Origin: an uncultured bacterium | GTDB taxonomy: Bacteria > Bacillota > Clostridia > Oscillospirales > Oscillospiraceae | NCBI GenBank assembly: GCA_947364395.1 | Contig: CANASS010000012.1 | Location: forward strand, 1 to 50,120 | Length of the DNA stretch: 50,120 nucleotides | Direction of reading: 5' to 3' | The notes under the pieces: model-generated | What the model was told of the DNA's origin: nothing | Database searches by the model: none | Seen by the model: only the letters and a program-made list of their open reading frames with translations | Shown: one piece after another, positions 16,545-24,633 of the stretch | Numbering within the stretch: the first letter of the stretch is position 1 | How the letters are laid out: each line of letters begins with the position of its first letter | Program-made: the position numbers and the translations under genes

Positions 16545-17624
16545 TCAAAGTACCTTCTTTCTCATGTCGATCATGTCGTAAAACGCCTCCAGCCGGGTCA
16601 TCAGGCCCACGTCGCTGGTCTGGGCGTCATAGGTGAGGTAGAGCACGGGGATCTTGTAGTCCGCGCTGATGTTTTGCAGCACCGGCATCACGTCGATCTC
16701 CGGGGTGCAGGCGGCGGACTTGATGTGGATCAGGCCGTCGTATCCCCGCTCGGCGCACTCCCGGGCGTACCAGATGTTTGCGGTGGAGGTGGGGCCCATG
16801 TCGTAGACGCTCAGGTCCTGGATTTTCACCCGCAGGTTCTTCTGGCCGCTGCCGTAGCGCAGGAACTGGTTGGTCACGTTCATCCAGCGGTGGACCTCCA
16901 CCCCCATGCCGGCCAGCTTCTGCTCCACCTCCAGGTTGGAGAAGGCGTCCATGACGGTGTAGAACTCCCCCACGATGCCCACCCGCAGTGGGCGCTGGGG
17001 CTTGTCCAGCGGGATGGACTGGAGGGAGCGCTTGACGGCCCGGTAGCCCGCCTCCACGTCTCCCCGGTTCCGGGCGGTGTACATGGCGGTGAGGAAGTCC
17101 TGATAGGCCCGCCCGTACTGGCCGCCGGTGGCGTCGAAGCCGCAGTTTTTGTAGTATTCGCAGGTGATCTCGTCCACATATTCCACCATCCGCAGGCCCT
17201 CCATGAACTGAACCAGGAACCGGGCGTAGTTCACCTTGGGATCGAACCGGCGGAGTATGCGGATGTACTCCTTTTTCTTGGACATGTCGTAGTCGGACAG
17301 GTTGATGAAGTCGAACTGGTAGCCCAGCTCCCGGAGGATCTGCTCCAGCAGCTCCCCGTAGTAGCCCAGGCGGCACAGCCCGTGGGTCATGAGCAGGGTG
17401 TCCGCCCCCGCCTCCAGCGACTCGATCATGCTGCCCAGGATGGTTTTGAAGGGGGTGCACACAAAGTCTGGGCTGTACTTGGCGCCCAGTTCCATGGTCC
17501 GCTTGGTGAGGGCGGGGGGCATGACGTATTTACACCCCAGGGCCTGCTCCACAATATACTTGAACGCGCAGTTGTACTCCGCGTACCGGGGGAAGGAGAC
17601 GCTTCTCTTTTTTACCTCTGCCAT
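16545..17624 (-). CDS. 2-hydroxyacyl-CoA dehydratase-like protein (HgdB/BcrC type)
   Basis: A 359-aa iron-sulfur protein of the HgdB superfamily. The start MAEVKKRSVSFPRYAEYN has AGGAGGG upstream and its ATG overlaps the preceding stop as TAATG; a longer frame upstream only shadows that gene. Conserved segments include FVCTPFKTILGSMIESLEAGADTLLMTHGLCRLGYYGELLEQIL (Cys residues as candidate cluster ligands), YYKNCGFDATGGQYGRAYQDF, VGIVGEFYTVMDAF and a C-terminal GLIHIKSAACTPEIDVMPVL. The last block occurs in YjiL-type proteins, so a genuine dehydration reaction is not assured; the substrate is unknown. Confidence 0.88.
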   Translation of the reverse strand: MAEVKKRSVSFPRYAEYNCAFKYIVEQALGCKYVMPPALTKRTMELGAKYSPDFVCTPFKTILGSMIESLEAGADTLLMTHGLCRLGYYGELLEQILRELGYQFDFINLSDYDMSKKKEYIRILRRFDPKVNYARFLVQFMEGLRMVEYVDEITCEYYKNCGFDATGGQYGRAYQDFLTAMYTARNRGDVEAGYRAVKRSLQSIPLDKPQRPLRVGIVGEFYTVMDAFSNLEVEQKLAGMGVEVHRWMNVTNQFLRYGSGQKNLRVKIQDLSVYDMGPTSTANIWYARECAERGYDGLIHIKSAACTPEIDVMPVLQNISADYKIPVLYLTYDAQTSDVGLMTRLEAFYDMIDMRKKVL

Positions 17625-18562
17625 TACAGCCTGCCCTCCTGAAAACGGATGATGTCGATGAAGCTCTCCAGCCTGGTCTCCACCCCGGCGGTGCCGCTCT
17701 GGCTGTCCAGCACCAGGTTGAGCATGGGCACGCCCTTCACCCGCCGGGTGATGAGTTCGTTGACCATGGCGTCGGGGCCGCAGGGGAAGGCGCTGAGCAG
17801 GATGATGCCGTCCACGTCGTCCTTGTGCATGGCGATGCCCCCCAAAATCTCCCGGCTGATTTCCCACTTGCAGGTGGGGGACAGCTCCCGGCTGTGCTTG
17901 AGGGCGGCCTCCCGGTCCACTATATCCGCCCGGACGGGGATCACCCCGGCCTTTTTCAGGTAATCGCTCACCATGCGGCCCATATAGGGGTCCTCCGCCA
18001 CATAGCTGTGGGCGGCGATGAGCACTTTCATGCCCTCCTTTTTGTACTGCTGCTCGTAGCGCTGGACCCGCTCCTTGTGGTGGCTGAGCTCCGCCTTTTT
18101 GGCTGCATTGTACGCCTTTTTGGCCGCCTTGGCGGTGCATCCCAGGCTTTTGCCCAGCTCCACGAAGGCGTCCTCCTCCCCGGCATTTTTCATCTCCTCA
18201 TCCACCTCGTAGGACAGGAATTTCTGCCGCTCATTGCGGAAAACGTTGCGCACCAGGTCGGGGGTGGCCTCAAACCGGGTGCACATGGACCGGTGGCGGC
18301 CGAAATTGCTCACCCGGGGCACCAGGATGTAGTCGCACTGGCCGATCAGCGACGCCACATGGCCCAGGTAGATCTTCAGGGACAGGCAGGCTTCGTCGAT
18401 GGCCAGCGCCGTCCCCCGCTCCAGGATGGCCCGGTCGGTGGGCGCGCTGACCACCGTTTCCATGCCAAGCTTCTGGAAAAAGGTCCCCCACAGCACCCGG
18501 TAACGGTAGTACAGCAGGGCCCGGGGCAAACCGATCTTGATGATTACTCTCTCCATAGTCAT
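17624..18562 (-). CDS. DUF2229 / 2-hydroxyacyl-CoA dehydratase-related protein
   Basis: A 312-aa protein matching the DUF2229 portion of large activase-dehydratase fusion proteins: IGLPRALLYYRYRVLWGTFFQKLGMETVVSAPTDRAILERGT, then DEACLSLKIYLGHV, VPRVSNFGRHRSMCTRFEATPDL and FPCGPDAMVNELITRR. The Cys residues in DEACLS, RSMCTR, SPTCKW and FPCGPD are candidate iron-sulfur ligands. First of three same-strand genes (DUF2229, HgdB-like, activase) with overlapping or abutting ends, i.e. the domains of a single ~1400-aa protein in other Firmicutes encoded here as three polypeptides. ktrA lies 37 bp upstream and may be co-transcribed. Confidence 0.87.
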   Translation of the reverse strand: MTMERVIIKIGLPRALLYYRYRVLWGTFFQKLGMETVVSAPTDRAILERGTALAIDEACLSLKIYLGHVASLIGQCDYILVPRVSNFGRHRSMCTRFEATPDLVRNVFRNERQKFLSYEVDEEMKNAGEEDAFVELGKSLGCTAKAAKKAYNAAKKAELSHHKERVQRYEQQYKKEGMKVLIAAHSYVAEDPYMGRMVSDYLKKAGVIPVRADIVDREAALKHSRELSPTCKWEISREILGGIAMHKDDVDGIILLSAFPCGPDAMVNELITRRVKGVPMLNLVLDSQSGTAGVETRLESFIDIIRFQEGRL

Positions 18563-18599
18563 ATCCTCGCGTAATTATTGTTGGGCGGCGTAAGGCCCC

Positions 18600-19250
18600 C
18601 TACTCCACCATTTTGGACACGTCCTCCGGGCGGCCCGCCACCATGATGTGGGTGTCCGCCGCAAAGACAAAGCTGGTGTCGATGGGGAGGATGGAACCGT
18701 TTTCCTTCCGGCCGATGACGTTTACGTTGTACCGCTTCCGGATGTCCAGGTCGATGAGGGTCTGGCCCGCCCAGTGGTCGGGCACGTCCAGCTCGAAAAT
18801 GGCGTAGCCCGGGGCCAGTTCCACGTACTCCAGCGCTCCGTTGACGCTGAAGCGTACAGCGGTGCGGCGGGCCATGTCCCGCTCTGGAAAGACCACCTCG
18901 TCCGCGCCGATCTTCAGCAGCAACCGGGCGTGGAGGTTCTTGTCCGCCTTGGAGATCACCATGGGGGCCCCCATCTCCTTGAGCAGGGAGGTGATCTCCA
19001 GGGAGGACTGGAAATTGTCGCTGATGCACACAAAGCAGAAGTCGAAGCTGGCCGGGTCCAGGGAGCGCAGTACCTCTTCGTCCATGCAGTCGCCGATCTT
19101 GGCCTGGGTGACGTGGGGGGCCAGGCGGTTCACCGACTCCTCGTCGGTGTCGATGACCATCACCTCGCTGCCCGAGTCCATCAGCCGCAGGGCCAGGTTG
19201 GTGCCGAACCGGCCCAGGCCGATCACCAAAAATGTGGACGCCATATCCAT
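18600..19250 (-). CDS. ktrA: Potassium uptake regulatory subunit KtrA/TrkA
   Basis: Cytoplasmic RCK protein of 216 aa that gates the KtrB/TrkH channel in response to nucleotides. An N-terminal Rossmann domain with FLVIGLGRFGTNLA and a conserved acidic end of strand 2 (MVIDTDEE) binds NAD(H)/ATP-type ligands; the C-terminal RCK_C domain (about residues 140-216) commonly binds cyclic di-AMP in Firmicutes. ATG at 19250, or a second ATG two codons later. Downstream of ktrB on the same strand, 82 bp apart. Confidence 0.93.
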   Translation of the reverse strand: MDMASTFLVIGLGRFGTNLALRLMDSGSEVMVIDTDEESVNRLAPHVTQAKIGDCMDEEVLRSLDPASFDFCFVCISDNFQSSLEITSLLKEMGAPMVISKADKNLHARLLLKIGADEVVFPERDMARRTAVRFSVNGALEYVELAPGYAIFELDVPDHWAGQTLIDLDIRKRYNVNVIGRKENGSILPIDTSFVFAADTHIMVAGRPEDVSKMVE

Positions 19251-19332
19251 AGCACACCTTTCTCAAATCAACTGTGTCCCGTCCCCGCCGCCGGGGCGGG
19301 GGAGGGGAAATTTTGCGGCAGGGGGCCAGCCC

Positions 19333-20670
19333 TCAGCCTATGGTGATATGCTCCACCGGGTCCTTCACCCTAGGCGGGGTGCGCTGGGCCAGAGCCATCA
19401 TCATGGTCAGGCTGCCGATGCGCCCGCAGTACATCATCACGATGATGACGGCCCGGTTTACCGCCGACAGCTCCCGGGTGACGCCGGTGGACAGGCCCAC
19501 CGTGCTCATGGCGGAGAACACCTCGAACAGGGCGTCCTGGAGGGGGAAGGGCTGGGTGGCCAGGATGAGGAAGCCCCCCGCCATGGCCAGGGTCATATAG
19601 AGGGTCACCCCCGCCGCCGAGCGGTGGATCTGCTCCTCGTCCAGCCGGCGGTTGAAGGCCCCCACCTCCCGCCTGCCCCGGATATAGCTGGACAGGGTGA
19701 GCAGGCACACCACCACGGTGGTGATCTTCACGCCGCCGCCGGTGGAGCCGGGGCCCGCCCCGATGAACATGAGCACGATGGTCAGCAGTCCGCCGCCGCT
19801 GGTGAGCTGGGCCAGATCCACGGTATTGAACCCCGCCGTCCGGGGGGACACCGCCTGGAACAGGGATACCAACAGCTTCTGGCCCCCGTCCATCCCCGCC
19901 AGCAGGTTACCGTTCTCCGCCCACCAGAACAGGGCCGTGCCCCCCAGGGTCAGGATCAGGGTGGCGGTGAGAATCAATTTGGCGTGGAGGGAGTAAAGCC
20001 GGAAGCGCAGGCCCTTTTCCATCACGTCCCGCCACACCAGGAAGCCCAGGCCTCCCAGCAGAATCAGGGCCACGGCGGTGAGGTTCACCAGGGGGTCAAA
20101 CACATAGTGGGTGAGGGAGCTGTAGGGCTCCCGGAAGCCCATCAGGTCGAAGCCCGCGTTGCAGAAGGCGGACACGCTGTGGAAAACAGCGTACCACAGC
20201 CCTCTGGCTGCGCCCAGCTCCGGCACGAAGCGGATGGCAAACAGCAGGGCTCCCGCTCCCTCGATGGCGGCCGTGCCCCGCAGGATATACCTCAGCAGGG
20301 TGAGCACGTCGCTGAGCCGCTCGGCGCTGACGCTCTCCATCATCATGGAGCGCTGGCGCAGGCCCACCTTCTTTCCCAGCAGCAGAGAGGCCTGGAGCAT
20401 CATGGTCATATAGCCCAGCCCGCCCACCTGGATGAGCAGCAGCAGGATGATCTGGCCCAGTAGGTTGAATTGGCTCCAGGTGTCCGCCACCACCAGTCCG
20501 GTGACACAGGTGGCGGAGGTGGCGGTGAACAGGCTGTCCAGGAAGGACAGCCCCTGCCCGTCGCGGTTGGCGAAGGGCAGCATGAGCAGCAGGGCCCCCG
20601 TCACGATGATGCCCAGAAAGCCCAGGGCGATCACCTGATTGGGGGCCGGCCCGATGGATCTCTTCTTCAC
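19333..20670 (-). CDS. ktrB: Potassium uptake channel subunit KtrB/TrkH
   Basis: Membrane K+ translocator of 445 aa with the four repeated membrane-pore-membrane units of the Trk/Ktr family. Filter-like segments are visible: TATSATCVTGLV, VSAFCNAGFDL, SPRTAGFNTVDL and MSTVGLSTGVT. The start chosen is GTG at 20670 (coding KKRSIGPAP) because AAAAGGAG sits 7 bases upstream; the frame stays open 10 codons further without an RBS. Promoter at 20735-20763 and a strong leader hairpin at 20691-20722. Partner of KtrA downstream. Confidence 0.94.
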   Translation of the reverse strand: MKKRSIGPAPNQVIALGFLGIIVTGALLLMLPFANRDGQGLSFLDSLFTATSATCVTGLVVADTWSQFNLLGQIILLLLIQVGGLGYMTMMLQASLLLGKKVGLRQRSMMMESVSAERLSDVLTLLRYILRGTAAIEGAGALLFAIRFVPELGAARGLWYAVFHSVSAFCNAGFDLMGFREPYSSLTHYVFDPLVNLTAVALILLGGLGFLVWRDVMEKGLRFRLYSLHAKLILTATLILTLGGTALFWWAENGNLLAGMDGGQKLLVSLFQAVSPRTAGFNTVDLAQLTSGGGLLTIVLMFIGAGPGSTGGGVKITTVVVCLLTLSSYIRGRREVGAFNRRLDEEQIHRSAAGVTLYMTLAMAGGFLILATQPFPLQDALFEVFSAMSTVGLSTGVTRELSAVNRAVIIVMMYCGRIGSLTMMMALAQRTPPRVKDPVEHITIG

Positions 20671-20690
20671 GGCAAGGCTCCTTTTCCCTG

Positions 20691-20722
20691 GGGCCCGCAC
20701 CCCCGGCGGGGTATGCGGGCCC
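20691..20722 (-). promoter_or_regulatory. Stable hairpin in the ktrB leader
   Basis: GGGCCCGCA (20691-20699) pairs with TGCGGGCCC (20714-20722), with an inner CCCC/GGGG stem. It ends about 7 bases before the ktrB Shine-Dalgarno. It could protect the 5' end or modulate initiation; the leader (~60 nt) is too short for a known cyclic di-AMP riboswitch. Confidence 0.5.
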
Positions 20723-20734
20723 TTAATCCCTCAT

Positions 20735-20763
20735 ATTATAAATTGCCGGGTCCCATTTTGCAA
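20735..20763 (-). promoter_or_regulatory. Promoter of ktrB-ktrA
   Basis: Minus strand: TTGCAA (20763-20758), 17-bp spacer, TATAAT (20740-20735). Confidence 0.75.
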
Positions 20764-20794
20764 GAGAGAATGACGCGCCGGACAAACTCTCCGG

Positions 20795-20836
20795 AAAAAC
20801 GGCGTGGGGCCCCTCTTCTTGGAGGGAGGCCCCGCG
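20795..20836 (-). terminator. Terminator of the DUF362 gene
   Basis: CGTGGGGCCCCTC (20803-20815) pairs with GAGGGAGGCCCCGCG (20822-20836) with minor mismatches; on the minus strand it is followed by a five-base T run (20799-20795). Confidence 0.65.
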
Positions 20837-20867
20837 TTCGGCACGATATTGGTGCGTTTCGGTTCGG

Positions 20868-21731
20868 TCAGGCCAGTTCCACCAGCTCATACTCCCGGCT
20901 GCCGATACCCAGGGCGGCCGCCGCCTCCACGGTGTGGACGCCGTTCAGCGACTCAATCCGCTCAATGAGATCCCCCTTGCCGGGGTCGTCGGAGGCGTAC
21001 ACCAGGTCCAGGCAGGCCTGGTCCAGGGCCACCGGGTCCAGGGAGGCCAGAACGCCGATGTCGCCGATTTTGGGGTCGGCGGCCACGGCGCAGCAGTCGC
21101 AGTCCACCGACATGTTCTTCATCACGTTGATATAGGCGCACTTGCCCTGGAAGCGGTTGTGGATGGACCACGCCGCGTCCGCCATGGACTCCAGGAAGGA
21201 GTCGTGGTCGGAGTCCCAGAACTTCTCCTCGTCCCCGGCGCCGTGGATATATACCTTGCCGTGGGAGGAGGCCAAACCGATGGAGATGTTTTTCAGCGCC
21301 CCGCCGAAGCCCCCCATGGGGTGGCCCTTGAAGTGGGACAGCACCAGCAGGGAGTCATAGCCGGTCAGGTGGGCCCCCACAAAGTTCTTTTTGATGACCT
21401 TGCCGCAGGGAATGGGCAGCTCCATCTCGTCCGTCTCGTCCAGAATGTCCACCTCGGCGGCGCTGAGCCAGCCGTGGCGCTCCATGGTGATCTTGTGGGC
21501 CTTGGTGGTGTTGCGCCCGCCGTCGTAGGCAGTGTTGCACTCCACAATGACGCCTCCCGCATGGTCAATCATGGGCTTCCAGAAGTCGGGGCGCAGGAAG
21601 TTCTGGTTGCCGGGCTCGCCGGAGTGGACCTTGACGGCCACCTTGCCGGGGAGCTGGACGCCCAGGACATTGTACAGCCGGAGCACGGCCTGGGGGGATA
21701 GGTCCCGGGTGAAGTAAACGGTAGATTTCAT
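20868..21731 (-). CDS. DUF362 domain protein
   Basis: A 287-aa protein of the DUF362 family, starting MKSTVYFTRDLSPQAVLRLYNVLG and containing VKVHSGEPGNQNFLRP, VECNTAYDGGRNTT, SHFKGHPMGGFGGALKNISIGLASSHGK and DCDCCAVAADPKIGDIGVLASLDPVALDQA. DUF362 members often carry a ferredoxin-like domain; none is seen here, but the CDCC motif near residue 217 could bind metal or a cluster. Biochemical role not established. Own promoter and terminator, so a single-gene unit. Confidence 0.85.
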   Translation of the reverse strand: MKSTVYFTRDLSPQAVLRLYNVLGVQLPGKVAVKVHSGEPGNQNFLRPDFWKPMIDHAGGVIVECNTAYDGGRNTTKAHKITMERHGWLSAAEVDILDETDEMELPIPCGKVIKKNFVGAHLTGYDSLLVLSHFKGHPMGGFGGALKNISIGLASSHGKVYIHGAGDEEKFWDSDHDSFLESMADAAWSIHNRFQGKCAYINVMKNMSVDCDCCAVAADPKIGDIGVLASLDPVALDQACLDLVYASDDPGKGDLIERIESLNGVHTVEAAAALGIGSREYELVELA

Positions 21732-21766
21732 GGCGATTCACCTCAGATATGATTAAAGTCCCCTCT

Positions 21767-21795
21767 ATTCTATCGGAACCGGGGCCGCCCGTCAA
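21767..21795 (-). promoter_or_regulatory. Promoter of the DUF362 gene
   Basis: Minus strand: TTGACG (21795-21790), 17-bp spacer, TAGAAT (21772-21767), about 36 bases before the start codon. Confidence 0.7.
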
Positions 21796-21830
21796 GTGTT
21801 TTCGGGCGTTCCCGCCCAAACGATGGCAGA

Positions 21831-21860
21831 GCGCCCCCGCTCCGGTGGGAGCGGGGGCGC
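21831..21860 (-). terminator. 13-bp hairpin downstream of the phosphodiester glycosidase gene
   Basis: GCGCCCCCGCTCC (21831-21843) pairs with GGAGCGGGGGCGC (21848-21860), 11 bases after the stop. No T run follows, so terminator activity is uncertain. Confidence 0.45.
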
Positions 21861-21871
21861 GGGTCGGGCTG

Positions 21872-24346
21872 TCAGGAGATCAGGTCCAGCCGGGGCACCA
21901 GCAGGGCCTTGTCCAGGGGGTAGACCTCCACCAGCATTTTGGCGATGGCTGCCCGGTCCACATAGGCCTTGGGCTGCAGATAGCCGTTGCTGCCCCCCAC
22001 CACCCCCAGGGACACCAGGGTCTGGATGTGGGGAGACGCCCAGCCGCTCACCGCCCCGGCGTCCGGGAAGGAGGACAGGTCGCAGCTCTCGGAGGCCGCC
22101 AGCACCCGGCCCAGGAAGGTCATGGTCTCCTCCCGGGTGACATAGCTGTTCACGTCGGCGTACAGTCTGCCGCCGTTCTCGCTGCCCTTGAGCACGCCCA
22201 GGGTGTACATGGCCTGGACATAGAGCTGGGCCCAGTCGGGGATAGAGGTGTTATCGGCGAAGGGGAGCTCCACGGTATAGTAGGCGGTCTCGTCCACCCC
22301 CAGCACCCGGGTGATGAAGGCCAGCAGCTCCGCCCGGGTCAGCGGGTTGTTGGGCCGGTACAGCGCCGTGCCGTCGGGCTGGCCGTAGCCGGTGGTCAGG
22401 CCCAGCTCGTACATGCGCACCACGTAATCCTCGCTCCAGTGGCCGGCGATGTCGGTGAAGGGGACGGTGCTGGTCACGGTCACCGGGATGACCACGGACA
22501 GCCCGCCGGCGGATACGGTGATATTGCCCTGGGCGGACCGCTGGCCCGCCGTGAAGCGGCCTGCGGCGTCAATGGAGCCGATCTCCGGGTCGGCGGTCCA
22601 GGTCACGTTTTCAGCGTCCATGGCCACGGACAGGTTCCACCAGGAGCCCTTGGCGGACAGGTCCACCGCCTCGCCGGGCTTCAGGTTCAGGGTGGTGACC
22701 CGGGCCCCGCTGTCCTTCCGGCTGACCAGCAGGGCGGTGAGCTTATCCACCACCTCCACCGTCAGACCGCCTTCGGCCCCCGCCGAGATGGCGTAGGTGC
22801 CCGGGGTGGACCCGGCTGTGTACACGCCCTCCGCCACGGACCCGCCGGTGGCGGTCAGGTCCACATAGGTCTGGTCGGTGGGCCGTCCGGCGCTGTCATA
22901 GCCGCTGGCCTGGACAGGCAGCTTCGACCCCGCCAGCACCACCCGGTGCTCTGCGCTGACCTGGGCGCCGGGGGTGAAGATCTCCGCTCCCGCCGGGGCC
23001 ACCAAGGCGATGGTATTGTTGATCCTCCGCCCGGCGGTGGAGGGCTTGTTCACCACGGTAAAGCTGGTGCTGCCGGGGAGGGTGGCCCCCAGGGTGGTGG
23101 AGCCGCCGCCGTCCAGGGCCACGGCGGACACACAGCCCAGCTCCTGGAGCCGCTCCGCCACCTGGGCGTAGGTGGCTCCCACCGAATAGCCGCTCTGGCG
23201 GCCGTCGATGGTGTAGAACACGGCAGAGCCGTCCGCCTTCACGCCCACGGCGGTGTAGGGGTTGGGAGTGGAGGGCAGGCCGCCCACAATCTGGCCGTTC
23301 CGCAGCAGCGTGTACATACCGCTGATGCCGTAGGCGGCGCTGGCCCACTGTTCGCTGGCGCCGCCGAGGGTGAGGGTGACCTGGCCGCCCACCTGCATCC
23401 CCCGCAGGGCGCTGAGCAGGCCGGCGTTGCCGTGGTCCTCGCTGTAGAGCATGTAGCAGCCCTCGGGGATGTTGCCGTCGAAGGAGACGCCCTCCTGGGC
23501 GGTGTCGGTGACGGAGGCCACCTCAAAGGTGTAGGTCCCGCTCATTTTCAGCCCCTCCGGGCTCAGGGGGCGCAGGATGGCGGACACGCTGGCGCCGTGG
23601 GCGGAGACCCGGGAGGAGAAATCCTTGTTGTAGAGATACAGCCCGCCCAGATAGTTGGCGTTGCGGTAGGCGTTGAAGCCCGACACGGAGAATCTGTGGT
23701 CCACGCTGACCGCCGTGGGCTGGGCGGGGGGGACGGCGGGGTCCGTGCCCGGTCCGGTGGAGGCAGGGTCCGTGCCCGGTTCGGTGGCGGCGGGGTCCGT
23801 CCCCGGTTCGGTGGCGGCGGGGTCGGGCTGGGGATCGGGGTAGACGTACTCCACCGCCGTCCAGGCGGCAGTCATGACGGGCTTGCTCTCATCAATGAAC
23901 ACCTGGCCGTCCTCAGTGAAGCCCAGCATGGTATAGTTGGCTACGTCCAGGGACCGCACCACGCCGTCGGTCATGAGCATACCCACGATGGTGCCGTCGG
24001 TGTTGAAAAAGCCGCCGTTGATGGCTGCGGCCACCCGCAGACCCTGGCTCTCCAGCTGAGCGGCGGCGGAGTCCACGGTGTTGGTGCTGGCCACATATGT
24101 ACCGCTGAATATCACCGGCTTCACGGTGGCGTTGGGGGTGTAGGTCACGTAGTGCTCGGTGCGCAGGTCGCTTTTGGAGGCCGACCACAGGCTCTGGGCG
24201 GTGAGGGTGGTCCCGGTGCCCAGGGGCGTGGCCTGCGCCGACAGCTCCGTGCCCAGGGCGTAGGACGCCAGGGCGGGCTGGGCCAGGGAAAAGGCCAGCG
24301 CCGCCGCAAGGGCCAGGGCGGCGCACCGCTTTCGGAAATTTTTCAT
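21872..24346 (-). CDS. S-layer-anchored phosphodiester glycosidase (NAGPA domain) with three SLH repeats
   Basis: Secreted 824-aa surface protein. Signal peptide AALALAAALAFSLAQPALA (residues 9-27); an NAGPA-type phosphodiester glycosidase domain (about 100-430) with AAINGGFFNTDGTIVG and a C-terminal VSAVALDGGGSTTLG; it is interrupted near residues 170-205 by an insertion of TEPGTDPAA-type repeats. A beta-rich region follows, and three SLH motifs (FTDIAGHWSEDYV near 628, then FADNTSIPDWAQLYVQAMY and FPDAGAVSGWASPHI) anchor it to wall polysaccharide. NAGPA domains cleave phosphodiester-linked sugars, so wall or surface glycans are plausible substrates. The start MKNFRKR follows AACAGGAGG; the frame is open upstream without signal-peptide logic. 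Confidence 0.9.
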   Translation of the reverse strand: MKNFRKRCAALALAAALAFSLAQPALASYALGTELSAQATPLGTGTTLTAQSLWSASKSDLRTEHYVTYTPNATVKPVIFSGTYVASTNTVDSAAAQLESQGLRVAAAINGGFFNTDGTIVGMLMTDGVVRSLDVANYTMLGFTEDGQVFIDESKPVMTAAWTAVEYVYPDPQPDPAATEPGTDPAATEPGTDPASTGPGTDPAVPPAQPTAVSVDHRFSVSGFNAYRNANYLGGLYLYNKDFSSRVSAHGASVSAILRPLSPEGLKMSGTYTFEVASVTDTAQEGVSFDGNIPEGCYMLYSEDHGNAGLLSALRGMQVGGQVTLTLGGASEQWASAAYGISGMYTLLRNGQIVGGLPSTPNPYTAVGVKADGSAVFYTIDGRQSGYSVGATYAQVAERLQELGCVSAVALDGGGSTTLGATLPGSTSFTVVNKPSTAGRRINNTIALVAPAGAEIFTPGAQVSAEHRVVLAGSKLPVQASGYDSAGRPTDQTYVDLTATGGSVAEGVYTAGSTPGTYAISAGAEGGLTVEVVDKLTALLVSRKDSGARVTTLNLKPGEAVDLSAKGSWWNLSVAMDAENVTWTADPEIGSIDAAGRFTAGQRSAQGNITVSAGGLSVVIPVTVTSTVPFTDIAGHWSEDYVVRMYELGLTTGYGQPDGTALYRPNNPLTRAELLAFITRVLGVDETAYYTVELPFADNTSIPDWAQLYVQAMYTLGVLKGSENGGRLYADVNSYVTREETMTFLGRVLAASESCDLSSFPDAGAVSGWASPHIQTLVSLGVVGGSNGYLQPKAYVDRAAIAKMLVEVYPLDKALLVPRLDLIS

Positions 24347-24416
24347 AGGTTCCTCCTGTTTTGGCGTGGGGGACAGCGATCCCCGGGGCGTTGGGGCAAT
24401 GGACAGAGTAACAGAC

Positions 24417-24445
24417 ATGATAGCACAGATTTTGACATTTGTAAA
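24417..24445 (-). promoter_or_regulatory. Promoter of the SLH glycosidase gene
   Basis: Minus strand: TTTACA (24445-24440), 17-bp spacer, TATCAT (24422-24417); leader about 65 bases. Confidence 0.55.
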
Positions 24446-24470
24446 CGGGATTTGCTTCCAGGCGTGAAAA

Positions 24471-24630
24471 GGGGCGGCGGACGCCGCCCCACAATGGGGA
24501 CCCCGCAAAGCCGGTTCTCAGGCTTTGTGGGGAGAGGAGGCGCAAGGGAGCGCTGTTCAGCTTTCGCCGCAAGGCGGAAGCGAAACAAAGCGGACTTTGC
24601 GCCGACGAGGCGGCAGACGCCGCCCCTGGA
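24471..24630 (+). repeat. Dispersed repeat family B, copy 2, flanked by direct repeats
   Basis: Positions 24491-24585 match the reverse complement of 61-180: the CCCCGCAAAGCC...GGCTTTGTGGGG hairpin, GGGGAGAGGAGG box and GCCGCAAGGCGGAAGCGA. The block is bounded by near-identical sequences GGCGGCGGACGCCGCCCC (24473-24490) and GGCGGCAGACGCCGCCCC (24611-24628), each self-complementary. It fills the gap between hemW and the SLH glycosidase promoter. Confidence 0.6.
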
Positions 24631-24633
24631 TGG

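Noticed and set aside
20671..20763. Cyclic di-AMP (ydaO) riboswitch upstream of ktrB
   Set aside because: The leader is only about 60 nt and is a simple hairpin; the known aptamer is over 120 nt with conserved motifs not seen here.
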